DNA of 8,359 bases from Kiritimatiellia bacterium (GTDB lineage: Bacteria; Verrucomicrobiota; Kiritimatiellia; RFP12; UBA1067), in assembly GCA_017479035.1 (NCBI GenBank), contig JAFVCR010000108.1, positions 1 through 8,359 of the forward strand, given 5' to 3'. A program made the translations under genes and the position numbers. The notes below the pieces were generated by a model. That model saw nothing but the letters and a program-made list of their open reading frames with translations, was not told where the DNA came from and did not search any database. This document shows positions 1 through 6,665 of the stretch, in pieces. Numbering within the stretch: the stretch's first letter is position 1; each line of letters starts with the position of its first letter.

Positions 1-1268
1 CCATAATCATAGCCAAAACCACCATCGGCTACGGCGCACCCAACAAACAAAACACCAGCGATGCCCACGGCGCACCCCTCGGCGCGGAAGAACTCGCCGC
101 CGCCAAAACTGCACTTGGATTCGACCCGCAACAGAGTTTCACCGTCCCGCAGGAAGTCTACGATCTCTTCGCAAACCGCGCCGCAGCCGTGCACCGCGTA
201 AACCTCAAGTGGCGCAAGGCTTTCAAAGCATGGGTTGATGCGCATCCCGCCAAGGCGATACTCCGCGAACGCGCCGAGAAAGGCTCCATCCCCGCCGATC
301 TCGCATCCAAAATCCCTGCATGGGATGCCAAAGGCGAAGCAACTCGCAGCGCAAGCGGCAAAGTCCTCAACGCGCTCGCGCCAGAGATACCCTTCCTGGT
401 GGGCGGCTCGGCAGATCTCGCCCCGTCCAACAAATCCTACATCAAAGGCGCGGGAGACATCGCCCCCGCGTCCTTCGCCGGGCGCAATTTCCATTTCGGC
501 ATACGCGAACTTGCCATGACCGCAATCGTCAACGGCGTTACGGCATACGGCGGCTTCCGCGCATACGGTGCCACGTTCTTCGTGTTCAGCGACTACTGCC
601 GCCCCGCATTGCGGCTTGCCGCATTGATGGAACTGCCTTCGATTTTCATATTCTCGCACGATAGTTTCTACGTTGGCGAAGACGGCCCCACGCACGAACC
701 GGTGGAACAACTCCCCGCAATGCGCACGCTCCCCAACGTCTTGACATTCCGCCCGGCCGATGCCAACGAAACCGCCGCCGCGTGGATTGCCGCGCTCAAG
801 CACAAGGCAGGCCCCTCCTGCATACTCACCACCCGCCAGAACATTCCTCTGCTCGAAGGCGTGTCGCAAGAAGATTTCGAGAAAGGCGCATACACGATCT
901 ACCAGTCCAGCAACCATCCGGAATTGCTCTTCCTCGCAAGCGGCTCCGAAGTGGGGTTGTGCGTGGAAGCCGCCAAGAAACTCGCCGGCGAAGGCAAACG
1001 CGTGCGCGTCGTCTCCATGCCGGAATGGTCGCTCTTTGCAAAACAGCCGCTGGCATATCGCGAGAGCGTAATTCCGGGAACATGCCGCAAGCGCGTGATC
1101 GTGGAAGCCGCAAGCAGGTTTGGATGGGCGCAGTACGAGGTCAACCCCTCCTCCACGCGATACATAACGCTCGATACGTTCGGTGCGTCAGGCCCCTACA
1201 AGGTGCTCGCCGAACATTTCGGCTTCACTGTGGAGAACGTGTTGGAAAAAGCACGCGAGCTCCTTTGA
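1..1268 (+). CDS. tkt: Transketolase, C-terminal two thirds (5' end outside window)
   Basis: Transketolase (EC 2.2.1.1) moves a two-carbon ketol unit between sugar phosphates in the cytosolic non-oxidative pentose phosphate pathway, using thiamine diphosphate (ThDP) and a divalent metal. The reading frame is open from the first bases (codons in frame with base 3), so the gene is truncated by the window edge; 421 residues are visible against about 660 for the whole enzyme. Fragment residues 5-27 hold the end of the ThDP-binding domain, with the conserved substrate-contacting His in TSDAHGAPLG (residue 22). The pyrimidine-binding domain follows: GGSADLAPSN, then HFGIRE, whose Glu is the catalytic residue that activates ThDP, then SHDSFYVGEDGPTHEPVEQ with the conserved substrate-binding His residues. 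The C-terminal domain ends in HFGFTVENVLEKARELL, typical of the family. All key residues visible are intact. A Met/Val codon at 189 is internal, not the start. Family assignment is very secure; the symbol tkt is used generically. Confidence 0.97.
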   Translation, partial: IIIAKTTIGYGAPNKQNTSDAHGAPLGAEELAAAKTALGFDPQQSFTVPQEVYDLFANRAAAVHRVNLKWRKAFKAWVDAHPAKAILRERAEKGSIPADLASKIPAWDAKGEATRSASGKVLNALAPEIPFLVGGSADLAPSNKSYIKGAGDIAPASFAGRNFHFGIRELAMTAIVNGVTAYGGFRAYGATFFVFSDYCRPALRLAALMELPSIFIFSHDSFYVGEDGPTHEPVEQLPAMRTLPNVLTFRPADANETAAAWIAALKHKAGPSCILTTRQNIPLLEGVSQEDFEKGAYTIYQSSNHPELLFLASGSEVGLCVEAAKKLAGEGKRVRVVSMPEWSLFAKQPLAYRESVIPGTCRKRVIVEAASRFGWAQYEVNPSSTRYITLDTFGASGPYKVLAEHFGFTVENVLEKARELL

Positions 1269-1287
1269 GTCCGCGTGCAAAATCCGG

Positions 1288-1346
1288 CATTGCAAAGCGG
1301 GGTTGTTCCTCCCCCGCAGCGGCACGTTGCAATGAAGTGGCATTGC
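1288..1346 (+). terminator. Stem-loop cluster after tkt, possible terminator
   Basis: Twenty bases after the tkt stop there are nested inverted repeats. CATTGCAA (1288-1295) pairs with TTGCAATG (1327-1334), and inside lies GCGGGG (1297-1302) with CCCCGC (1312-1317) around a 9-nt loop. A further CATTGC at 1341-1346 can pair instead with GCAATG (1329-1334) around a 6-nt loop, so two folds exclude each other. No run of T follows, so this is not a classic intrinsic terminator. It may be a Rho-dependent or weak terminator, or a 3' stabilising structure for tkt mRNA. The position between tkt and a separate promoter favours a role in ending the tkt transcript. Confidence 0.35.
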
Positions 1347-1358
1347 GGCGGAAATCTG

Positions 1359-1387
1359 TTGTAAAAAGTGCAGGATAATGGTATAAT
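1359..1387 (+). promoter_or_regulatory. Sigma-70-like promoter of the DUF2723-TPR gene
   Basis: A -35 box TTGTAA (1359-1364, 4 of 6 consensus) and a perfect -10 box TATAAT (1382-1387) are separated by exactly 17 bp. Transcription would start near 1394, giving a leader of about 20 nt that contains only the Shine-Dalgarno. This promoter makes the membrane-protein gene a transcription unit separate from tkt. A second -10-like hexamer GATAAT (1374-1379) lies just upstream and is less well spaced. Confidence 0.75.
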
Positions 1388-1400
1388 GTTGCGACAATTG

Positions 1401-1406
1401 AAGGAG
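1401..1406 (+). promoter_or_regulatory. Shine-Dalgarno that fixes the start at 1415
   Basis: AAGGAG lies 8 nt before ATG 1415. The possible GTG at 1406 overlaps this Shine-Dalgarno itself, so it cannot be the start, which trims three residues from the longest open frame. Confidence 0.85.
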
Positions 1407-1414
1407 TGCATTAC

Positions 1415-4400
1415 ATGTCTACATACAAATCGTCGCCAAAGGCGTTTTCGCGCAAAACGCGGATACTCGCGCTTGTCGCAGGCGTGCTCGCTTTGGCGGT
1501 ATATTCGCTGACGCTCAAGACGTCCCTATTCCCGGGCGAGAACGCCGCGTTGATGAATCAGTGGACTGGGCTAGACATGCTTGCGTTCCCCGATCATCCC
1601 CTGTGGGCGTGGTTCGTGAAACTTTTTGCGGGTGCCAGCGCGGAAGGGATTGTCCTTCGCGAAAACATCTTCTCCATGATTTGCGGCGTAGCGGCGGCTC
1701 TTCTCGTGTGCCGCCTTGCGGTGTTCTTCGTCCATCAAGTCGTAGAGAACGAAGATACCCTTCCGTATGCGGAAACCGCATCGCTCGCGGCAGGCGCGGT
1801 GGCGGGATTCACGTTCATATTCTCCACGGCCATCTGGCAAAGCGCAACGCATCTTGAATATCGCATTTTCGACGTAGCATTCGCGCTGGCGCTGTTCGCA
1901 CTGTTCATCCCAATGGCTGCCAAACCGAAACTGTCGTACGTATTGATTCCGCTCATGGCGATAGGCGAAGGGCTAGGCCTGGCAGAGAGTGCGATATTCA
2001 TCGCGCTGATACCCGTGTTTCTGCTTTCGATTGTAGTGCACTGCCGCAAAACAGGCAAGAACACGTTTCTGTGGGCTGCGCTTTTCATCCTTCTAGCATT
2101 GGTCGTGTGGCTCGTAAAGGCATTCGCCACAGGCGCGGATTTCGTGGCATTGGGTCAGTCCGCATCGGCCGAATACAAGAGCGCTGGCAAAGTCGTATTC
2201 CGCCTCATCGACAACGTCACCCACGAATTCACGCAATGGTTCAAACGTCCCAAATGGCTTGCCGTTATAATCCTGGGCGTGTTCCCCTTTGTGGCATCGG
2301 CGTTCGCTTCCCTGCGCGGCCTCAACAACGAACGCACCTGGAGCCAGTATTTCTTCCATATCGGCATGACGCTCATCGTGGTGATGGCCATTGCCACGCC
2401 GCTTGCGCCCGTGCAACTCCTCAAGCCGCTCGGCATTCTGCCTGTGGCGGTTACAACGCTCATCGCGTTCGCCGCCGGCTACATGGCCGCATATTGGTAT
2501 TTGATGTTCCGCGCATCCGCACGCGTCAACGAAAGCGTTGACAAGCAAAACATCGTCGATTCCTTCGGCCACTACGCGGCACCCGTCGCGGGCGGCGTCT
2601 TGGTGGCAGTGAGCGCACTCGCTGCGCTTGTCAACGCGTTTTCCTGCGTAGGCGAGAACAGCCAGTTTGCAGATCTCTATGCAAAGGAAATACTCTCCAC
2701 TATGGGCGAGCGCGAGTGGCTGGTCACCAATGGCCTGCTAGACGACCACCTGCGCGTGCAGGCCGCCGCGCAGGGCAAAACCCTCCATCTCATCTGCTTG
2801 CAATACGACAACGACAAAATCTACCAGAAAGAATTTGCCAAACTCGTAAAAGAACAAGGTTTGAAAGGCGGCGACGATGATCTCTCGCTCGTCGTGCGCA
2901 ACATGGGCATCCAACCTTTCCTGCAAGATTGGATGAAAAACGACAAGGACATCCTCTCCAAACTTGCAATCTACGGCATGCCAGACATTTGGTATTGGGC
3001 CGGCTATACGCCGGTTCCGCAAGGGCCGCTGTTCACCGGCACCAAGAATATGGACGAGTTCGACGTGGAAAACGCCAAGGCCTCTTTCCTTGAAACATGG
3101 TCTCGCATGAAGCCACATCTTGTCAAAACCGGCGATTCGCCGGGCACGTTCGCCCTCAACAAAGAGCGTGACCGCGTGGAACGTTTCAAACTTCTCATCC
3201 GCTGCAACATGGGGCTAGCCGGCACGGATCTCGGCGTGGCGCTGGCGGATGTCAAGCATGACGATGCCGCTTTCGACATCTTCGATCTCGTCCTCAAACA
3301 AATCGACCGCGACAACATCTCCGCGCTCTTCAACGAATTCGAACTTGCCCGCGCCGGCAATGCTTCCGCACTGCGCAACCGCGCACAGATCGAAAAACGC
3401 ATCAAAGCCATAGTGGCCGATCCCGACCGCCGCTACTCGCTGCACTCGTTGAGCACTTTCTACGGATACATCCGCAGCCCGGAGATATTTGTCAGGATGG
3501 GCTTCGGCTGGGCGCGCAGCGGTATGATGGGCACGGCCATTCCGCAGTTGCAGCGTGCACGCGTCCTGCTCCCGGATGCTCAGCAGTCCGCAATCCTCAA
3601 TATGATGGCATCCATTTACGCTTCCAACGACGAGGCCGACAAATCACGCGAAATCTACGAAGCGAATCTTGAAAAGGATGCCAACGATCGCGATGCGCTC
3701 ATGGGGCTTGCAAGGCTCTCCCTGCGCTCCGGCAACATGGACGAAGCCCGTGAATTCGTAACCAAGGCCGCTGCCACGCCGCAAGCGCAATCCGCACAGG
3801 GCGGCGTGGAATGGGCGCTACTGCATATCTTGAATAACGACTTGGACTCCGCCCGCATTGCCATGCAGAAAGTTACCGATGCCAATCCCAAGAGTCTTCA
3901 GGCATGGTCGCTCTTGGCCGGAGTGCTGCTGCAACAGGCAGATGCCACCACAGATGAAAAAGAAAAAGCGCGCATCATGGACGAAATGGAAAACGTCATC
4001 CTTCCGCGCATGGAATCCGTTGCTTCATCGCCGCGCGACTATTTCGTGCAGATAACACGCGCACTTACTCTTCTGCGTAAAGGTCCCGACCGCCTCAAAG
4101 AGGCGCGCGACGCAATGGTTGCCGCCTCGATGGAAAATCCAGGCGTGAGCGAAACCGGCGATATGATTCTCAATGCGGATATTCAGCTTGACGACAAGGA
4201 ATCCGCCGAACGCCACGCACGCACGATCTTGCGCCGCAATCGAGACGACAAACTCGCAAACTATGTAATGGGTTCTCTGCGTCTGAAAGAAGGCAACTAC
4301 ACCGAAGCCGAAGTATTCCTCCGCAAAAGTTGTTCGCAATCAAAACCCGTCCCCGCTGCCGAAAATGATATGGCAGAAGTTCTGCGCCGCCTCCAACGCT

Positions 4401-4750
4401 ATGGCGAAGCCGAAATTTTCGCACGTCGTGCAGTGGCCAACGCTCCCGATCTCTACGTTGCGTGTGAGACGCTTGGATCCACCTTGCTTGATTCCAAAAA
4501 GAATCTCGACGAGGCGGAAGAATGTGTGCAGAAAGCGATTGACCTTGCAAAAACAAGCACAAAGTCCGGTGAAGACGTGCGCATGCTTATCACTTTGGCA
4601 AAAGTGCAACTAGCACGTGGCAAGGACAACCCCGCAAGCATGCGCAACGCCTTGGGCACCATCCGCTCCCTCAAAAAACGCGAAAAAGAGCTGGATGCGT
4701 ATGATCGCGATCAACTCGATCAGCTCCGCAAAGCCGCCAATGTGAAATAA
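1415..4750 (+). CDS. DUF2723-like multipass membrane protein with C-terminal TPR repeats
   Basis: This 1111-residue protein has two halves. Residues 1-410 contain about 10-11 hydrophobic segments (roughly 15-36, 83-106, 122-140, 152-168, 174-190, 192-209, 217-236, 281-300, 313-331, 340-362, 390-410). The first loop (residues 37-70, with PGENAAL and FPDHPLWAWFVKLF) aligns by eye with the loop of DUF2723 / GT-C type proteins, which usually read WDSGE followed by HPPGxPLY. NIFSMICGVAAALLV and the later IFSTAIWQSATHLEYRIFDV also fit that family. Residues 411-690 are soluble and unassigned, beginning with EREWLVTNGLLDDH. Residues 690-1090 are helical repeats of TPR type, clearest at 726-760, 760-790, 943-975 and 985-1015. 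Known GT-C relatives transfer sugars from lipid-linked donors across the membrane; DUF2723 members are associated with protein O-glycosylation in some bacteria. I infer an envelope role, with the TPR half as a protein-interaction surface; the canonical Asp of the catalytic loop is not present here, so activity is uncertain. It is monocistronic, with its own promoter and a strong terminator hairpin. Confidence 0.8.
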   Translation: MSTYKSSPKAFSRKTRILALVAGVLALAVYSLTLKTSLFPGENAALMNQWTGLDMLAFPDHPLWAWFVKLFAGASAEGIVLRENIFSMICGVAAALLVCRLAVFFVHQVVENEDTLPYAETASLAAGAVAGFTFIFSTAIWQSATHLEYRIFDVAFALALFALFIPMAAKPKLSYVLIPLMAIGEGLGLAESAIFIALIPVFLLSIVVHCRKTGKNTFLWAALFILLALVVWLVKAFATGADFVALGQSASAEYKSAGKVVFRLIDNVTHEFTQWFKRPKWLAVIILGVFPFVASAFASLRGLNNERTWSQYFFHIGMTLIVVMAIATPLAPVQLLKPLGILPVAVTTLIAFAAGYMAAYWYLMFRASARVNESVDKQNIVDSFGHYAAPVAGGVLVAVSALAALVNAFSCVGENSQFADLYAKEILSTMGEREWLVTNGLLDDHLRVQAAAQGKTLHLICLQYDNDKIYQKEFAKLVKEQGLKGGDDDLSLVVRNMGIQPFLQDWMKNDKDILSKLAIYGMPDIWYWAGYTPVPQGPLFTGTKNMDEFDVENAKASFLETWSRMKPHLVKTGDSPGTFALNKERDRVERFKLLIRCNMGLAGTDLGVALADVKHDDAAFDIFDLVLKQIDRDNISALFNEFELARAGNASALRNRAQIEKRIKAIVADPDRRYSLHSLSTFYGYIRSPEIFVRMGFGWARSGMMGTAIPQLQRARVLLPDAQQSAILNMMASIYASNDEADKSREIYEANLEKDANDRDALMGLARLSLRSGNMDEAREFVTKAAATPQAQSAQGGVEWALLHILNNDLDSARIAMQKVTDANPKSLQAWSLLAGVLLQQADATTDEKEKARIMDEMENVILPRMESVASSPRDYFVQITRALTLLRKGPDRLKEARDAMVAASMENPGVSETGDMILNADIQLDDKESAERHARTILRRNRDDKLANYVMGSLRLKEGNYTEAEVFLRKSCSQSKPVPAAENDMAEVLRRLQRYGEAEIFARRAVANAPDLYVACETLGSTLLDSKKNLDEAEECVQKAIDLAKTSTKSGEDVRMLITLAKVQLARGKDNPASMRNALGTIRSLKKREKELDAYDRDQLDQLRKAANVK

Positions 4751-4774
4751 CCCCAGCCGTTGTGCGTATGTATT

Positions 4775-4813
4775 ATGTGTCCGCAGCAAAGTTTCTGCGG
4801 ACACATGTGTTTT
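4775..4813 (+). terminator. Strong hairpin terminator of the DUF2723-TPR gene
   Basis: ATGTGTCCGCAG (4775-4786) and CTGCGGACACAT (4795-4806) form a perfect 12-bp stem with the 8-nt loop CAAAGTTT, 24 bases after the stop codon. It is followed by GTGTTTTAG, a short T-run of four. The stem is ideal for an intrinsic terminator and the position is right; the T-run is weak, so termination may be only partial. Confidence 0.7.
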
Positions 4814-5075
4814 AGTGTTGTAATACCCCGCCAAGCCCCGGCCCTGTAATCGTCGTTTTTTCTCCGGCAGCATGGGGCATTCCTCCACACTGGGCAGATC
4901 CAACGCAGATCCGCTTTCTGCCGTCCAATCCGTGACATCGAATCTTCTTGAAAGCCTCATCACCCTTCCTGCCGATTTTGCACGGCATCTGAAACGCCGC
5001 GTCCATAAATGCACACTGCAAACTTCTTTGACAGGAAAGGAGACTATTCGCCAGCACAACCCTCCGCAAACCCTC

Positions 5076-5116
5076 CGCGGGCGAGACGCCCGCGCCCCCA
5101 CTGTACACAGTGGGGG
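5076..5116. repeat. REP-like twin hairpin
   Basis: Two perfect hairpins lie back to back with no gap. The first is CGCGGGCG (5076-5083), loop AGA, CGCCCGCG (5087-5094), an 8-bp stem. The second is CCCCCACTG (5095-5103), loop TACA, CAGTGGGGG (5108-5116), a 9-bp stem. CCCTCCGC occurs twice just upstream (5060-5067, 5071-5078). The layout matches dispersed REP/BIME-type elements; from memory, similar palindromes containing GGGCGAGACGCCC are dispersed in many environmental bacterial genomes. Lying far from both neighbouring stop and start codons, it is unlikely to encode protein. Confidence 0.7.
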
Positions 5117-5134
5117 TGGACATTGCTACCAAGA

Positions 5135-5158
5135 ACTGCAAACTGCACACTGCAAACT
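5135..5158 (+). repeat. 7-bp short tandem repeat, ACTGCAA type
   Basis: Three heptamers in a row, ACTGCAA, ACTGCAC, ACTGCAA, plus ACT, cover 5135-5158. A shorter patch of the same heptamer lies at 5015-5024, and an inverted four-unit array lies at 8323-8350. It resembles the short tandemly repeated repetitive (STRR) heptamers known from cyanobacteria in form, not in sequence. Confidence 0.65.
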
Positions 5159-5222
5159 AAAAACTACATTATGTGCCACGGGGAGATTCCTTTCTTGTTT
5201 TTGTACAACGCTATGGTATTCG

Positions 5223-5245
5223 GGAGAAAGTCTCTCCTCTTTTTT
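5223..5245 (+). terminator. Weak hairpin with T-run upstream of hisD
   Basis: GGAGA (5223-5227) and TCTCC (5233-5237) form a 5-bp stem with the loop AAGTC, followed by TCTTTTTT (5238-5245). The T-run is good but the stem is short and A/G-rich, so this may be a weak intrinsic terminator that stops read-through before the hisD promoter, or chance. Confidence 0.3.
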
Positions 5246-5324
5246 CTCCATTCTCGGAATATATTTTCCATTCTTTTATTGGCCCAAATGAATATCGGGG
5301 ATAAGCGTGTTGCATGGTTTATGC

Positions 5325-5353
5325 TTGCCTTGATGCGGCAAACGTGGTATACT
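5325..5353 (+). promoter_or_regulatory. Promoter of hisD-proA
   Basis: A -35 box TTGCCT (5325-5330) and a -10 box TATACT (5348-5353) are spaced by 17 bp. The -10 context GTATACT matches that of the upstream promoter (GTATAAT at 1381-1387), which supports both. Transcription would start around 5359-5361, only a few bases before the hisD ATG at 5363. Confidence 0.65.
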
Positions 5354-5362
5354 TTTGGAACT

Positions 5363-6658
5363 ATGATTTCTATAGAAAAATGGGCGGTTGGCACATCCAA
5401 CGACAACATTGACACATTTTTGCGGCGCAGCGCGTTCCCGCAGGAGGCGGAGGATGCGGCGGCGGCACTCCTTGCCGACATACGCAAACGCGGCAACGCT
5501 GCGGTGATCGATGCCGTAGCCAAATTCGAAGGTGCGCATCTGGAGCCGGCCACGTTGCGCGTTACGGATGAAGAACTGGAAAGCGCGGAGAAGTCCGTGC
5601 CGGAGAAACTCAAAGCCGCAGTGAAAGATGCCTATGAAAGGGTAAAGAAATTCTCGGAGGCGAGTTTGCGCAAGCCGTGGAAGATGTCCACGCCGCACGG
5701 AGGCGAAATGGGGGAATTCTTCTCGCCGATGGATCGCGTGGGCGTATACATACCCGGCGGCACGGCTCCGCTGGCATCCACGAGCGTAATGACGGTCACC
5801 CTCGCGGCGGCGGCGGGCGTAAAAGAAATAGTGGCGTGCACACCTGCCGGCAAAACCGGCGAAGTAAACCCCGTATTGTTGTATGCACTCAAACTCGCAG
5901 GTGCCACCGAGGTTTACCGCGTGGGCGGAATACAGGCCATAGGGCTGATGGCATTCGGCACCGAAACGGTGGGGAAGGTGCAAAAGATCGCAGGGCCTGG
6001 CAATGCGTTCGTGACTGCGGCGAAGCGGCAGGTGTATGGATATGTTGCCATAGACCAGGTGGCGGGGCCTAGCGAAATCGCAGTCCTTGCCGATGGCACG
6101 GTGAATAAAGAATGGGTGGCGGCGGATCTTCTCTCACAGGCGGAACACGGCAGCGGATGGGAAAAGAGCCTGCTTGTGACCGATAGCGAGAAGTTCGCGC
6201 AAGAAGTACGCGATGAACTTCTGCGCCAGACGGAATCGCTCTCGCGCAAGGCACTCATCGAACGTGTGTTTGAACGCGGTGGAGTGTTGATCGCCGTGAC
6301 TCCGACCATTGCCGAAGGGCTTGAACTGGTAAACCGTTTCGCACCGGAACATTTCGAGATAATGTGCGCAGACGCAACTAGCCTCATGAAAGGCGTGCGC
6401 AGCGCAGGAGCGGTGTTTGCAGGTGCGTGGACGCCCGAATCGGCAGGCGATTTCGTGGCAGGTCCCAGCCATGTACTGCCCACCGGCGGCGCGGCAAACA
6501 TGTTCAACGGCCTTACTCCCGACGATTTCCGCCGCCGCCATTCGTATGTAAATTTCACGGAAGCCGACCTGCGCGAAACCGCACCCACCATTGCAGCGTT
6601 CGCAGAGGTGGAAGGGCTTGACGCGCACGGGCGCGCGGCATCCATACGCTTTGAGTGA
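5363..6658 (+). CDS. hisD: Histidinol dehydrogenase
   Basis: HisD (EC 1.1.1.23) oxidises L-histidinol to L-histidine in two NAD-dependent steps, the end of cytosolic histidine biosynthesis, as a zinc-containing homodimer. With ATG 5363 the protein has 431 residues, the usual family length, and starts in step with known N-termini. The zinc ligands of the E. coli enzyme are all matched: Gln259 and His262 in LLSQAEHGS, Asp363 in ESAGDFVAG, and His422 in EGLDAHGRA. The catalytic Glu-His pair is E329-H330 in NRFAPEHFE. Other family signatures are VGVYIPGG, KIAGPGNAFV and QVAGPSEIAVLAD. The frame stays open upstream to 5009, but that extension reads through palindromes and the promoter and has no similarity, so I reject it. 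There is no Shine-Dalgarno before ATG 5363, and the promoter -10 box lies 9 bases upstream, so translation may be nearly leaderless. It is followed after 7 bp by proA. No other his genes are present in the window. Confidence 0.97.
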   Translation: MISIEKWAVGTSNDNIDTFLRRSAFPQEAEDAAAALLADIRKRGNAAVIDAVAKFEGAHLEPATLRVTDEELESAEKSVPEKLKAAVKDAYERVKKFSEASLRKPWKMSTPHGGEMGEFFSPMDRVGVYIPGGTAPLASTSVMTVTLAAAAGVKEIVACTPAGKTGEVNPVLLYALKLAGATEVYRVGGIQAIGLMAFGTETVGKVQKIAGPGNAFVTAAKRQVYGYVAIDQVAGPSEIAVLADGTVNKEWVAADLLSQAEHGSGWEKSLLVTDSEKFAQEVRDELLRQTESLSRKALIERVFERGGVLIAVTPTIAEGLELVNRFAPEHFEIMCADATSLMKGVRSAGAVFAGAWTPESAGDFVAGPSHVLPTGGAANMFNGLTPDDFRRRHSYVNFTEADLRETAPTIAAFAEVEGLDAHGRAASIRFE

Positions 6659-6661
6659 GGA
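6657..6661 (+). promoter_or_regulatory. Shine-Dalgarno of proA overlapping the hisD stop
   Basis: GAGGA (6657-6661) overlaps the TGA of hisD (6656-6658) and lies 4 nt before ATG 6666. It selects ATG 6666 over the out-of-frame ATG at 6661 and implies that proA translation is coupled to hisD termination. Confidence 0.65.
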
Positions 6662-6665
6662 TGCC

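Larger units (their letters stand above)
5010..5158. repeat. 15-bp direct repeats bracketing the twin-hairpin element
   Basis: The 15-mer TGCACACTGCAAACT occurs exactly at 5010-5024 and again at 5144-5158. The two copies enclose 119 bp that include the twin hairpin. This could be a target-site duplication, a recombination scar, or simply two patches of the same 7-bp tandem repeat. There is no transposase gene inside. Confidence 0.6.
4751..5362. other. Non-coding intergenic region between the TPR gene and hisD
   Basis: These 612 bases hold, in order, a strong hairpin likely to terminate the TPR gene, about 200 bp with no feature I can name (4815-5009), a REP-like twin hairpin bracketed by short direct repeats, a 7-bp tandem repeat, an AT-rich stretch (about 5195-5300) with a weak hairpin and T-run, and the hisD promoter. 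Open frames here exist on both strands, but their translations are low-complexity readings of the palindromes (Arg/Pro/Ala-rich), lack Shine-Dalgarno sites, and resemble no family I know, so I call no gene. The hisD frame is open back to 5009 by chance, running through the palindromes. Confidence 0.75.

Noticed and set aside
4850..4865. T-run near 4856-4861 as a second terminator
   Set aside because: No stable stem directly precedes the run of T.
5028..5041. Perfect -35-like TTGACA (5028-5033) and AAGGAG (5036-5041) upstream of the twin hairpin
   Set aside because: No -10 box lies at 16-18 bp, and no ATG, GTG or TTG with a sustained credible frame follows the AAGGAG at a usable distance.
4610..5101. 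Minus-strand open frame of 163 codons
   Set aside because: It overlaps the end of the TPR gene and reads the palindromes as Arg/Pro/Ala-rich peptide; this is a typical spurious product of REP-like repeats.
4872..5291. Plus-strand open frame of 139 codons after the TPR gene
   Set aside because: It runs through the terminator-distal spacer, the twin hairpin and the heptamer array, has no Shine-Dalgarno, and its translation shows no domain or family pattern.
5009..5362. N-terminal extension of hisD by 118 codons
   Set aside because: The extension passes through repeats and the promoter, and the protein from ATG 5363 already has full family length and a standard N-terminus.
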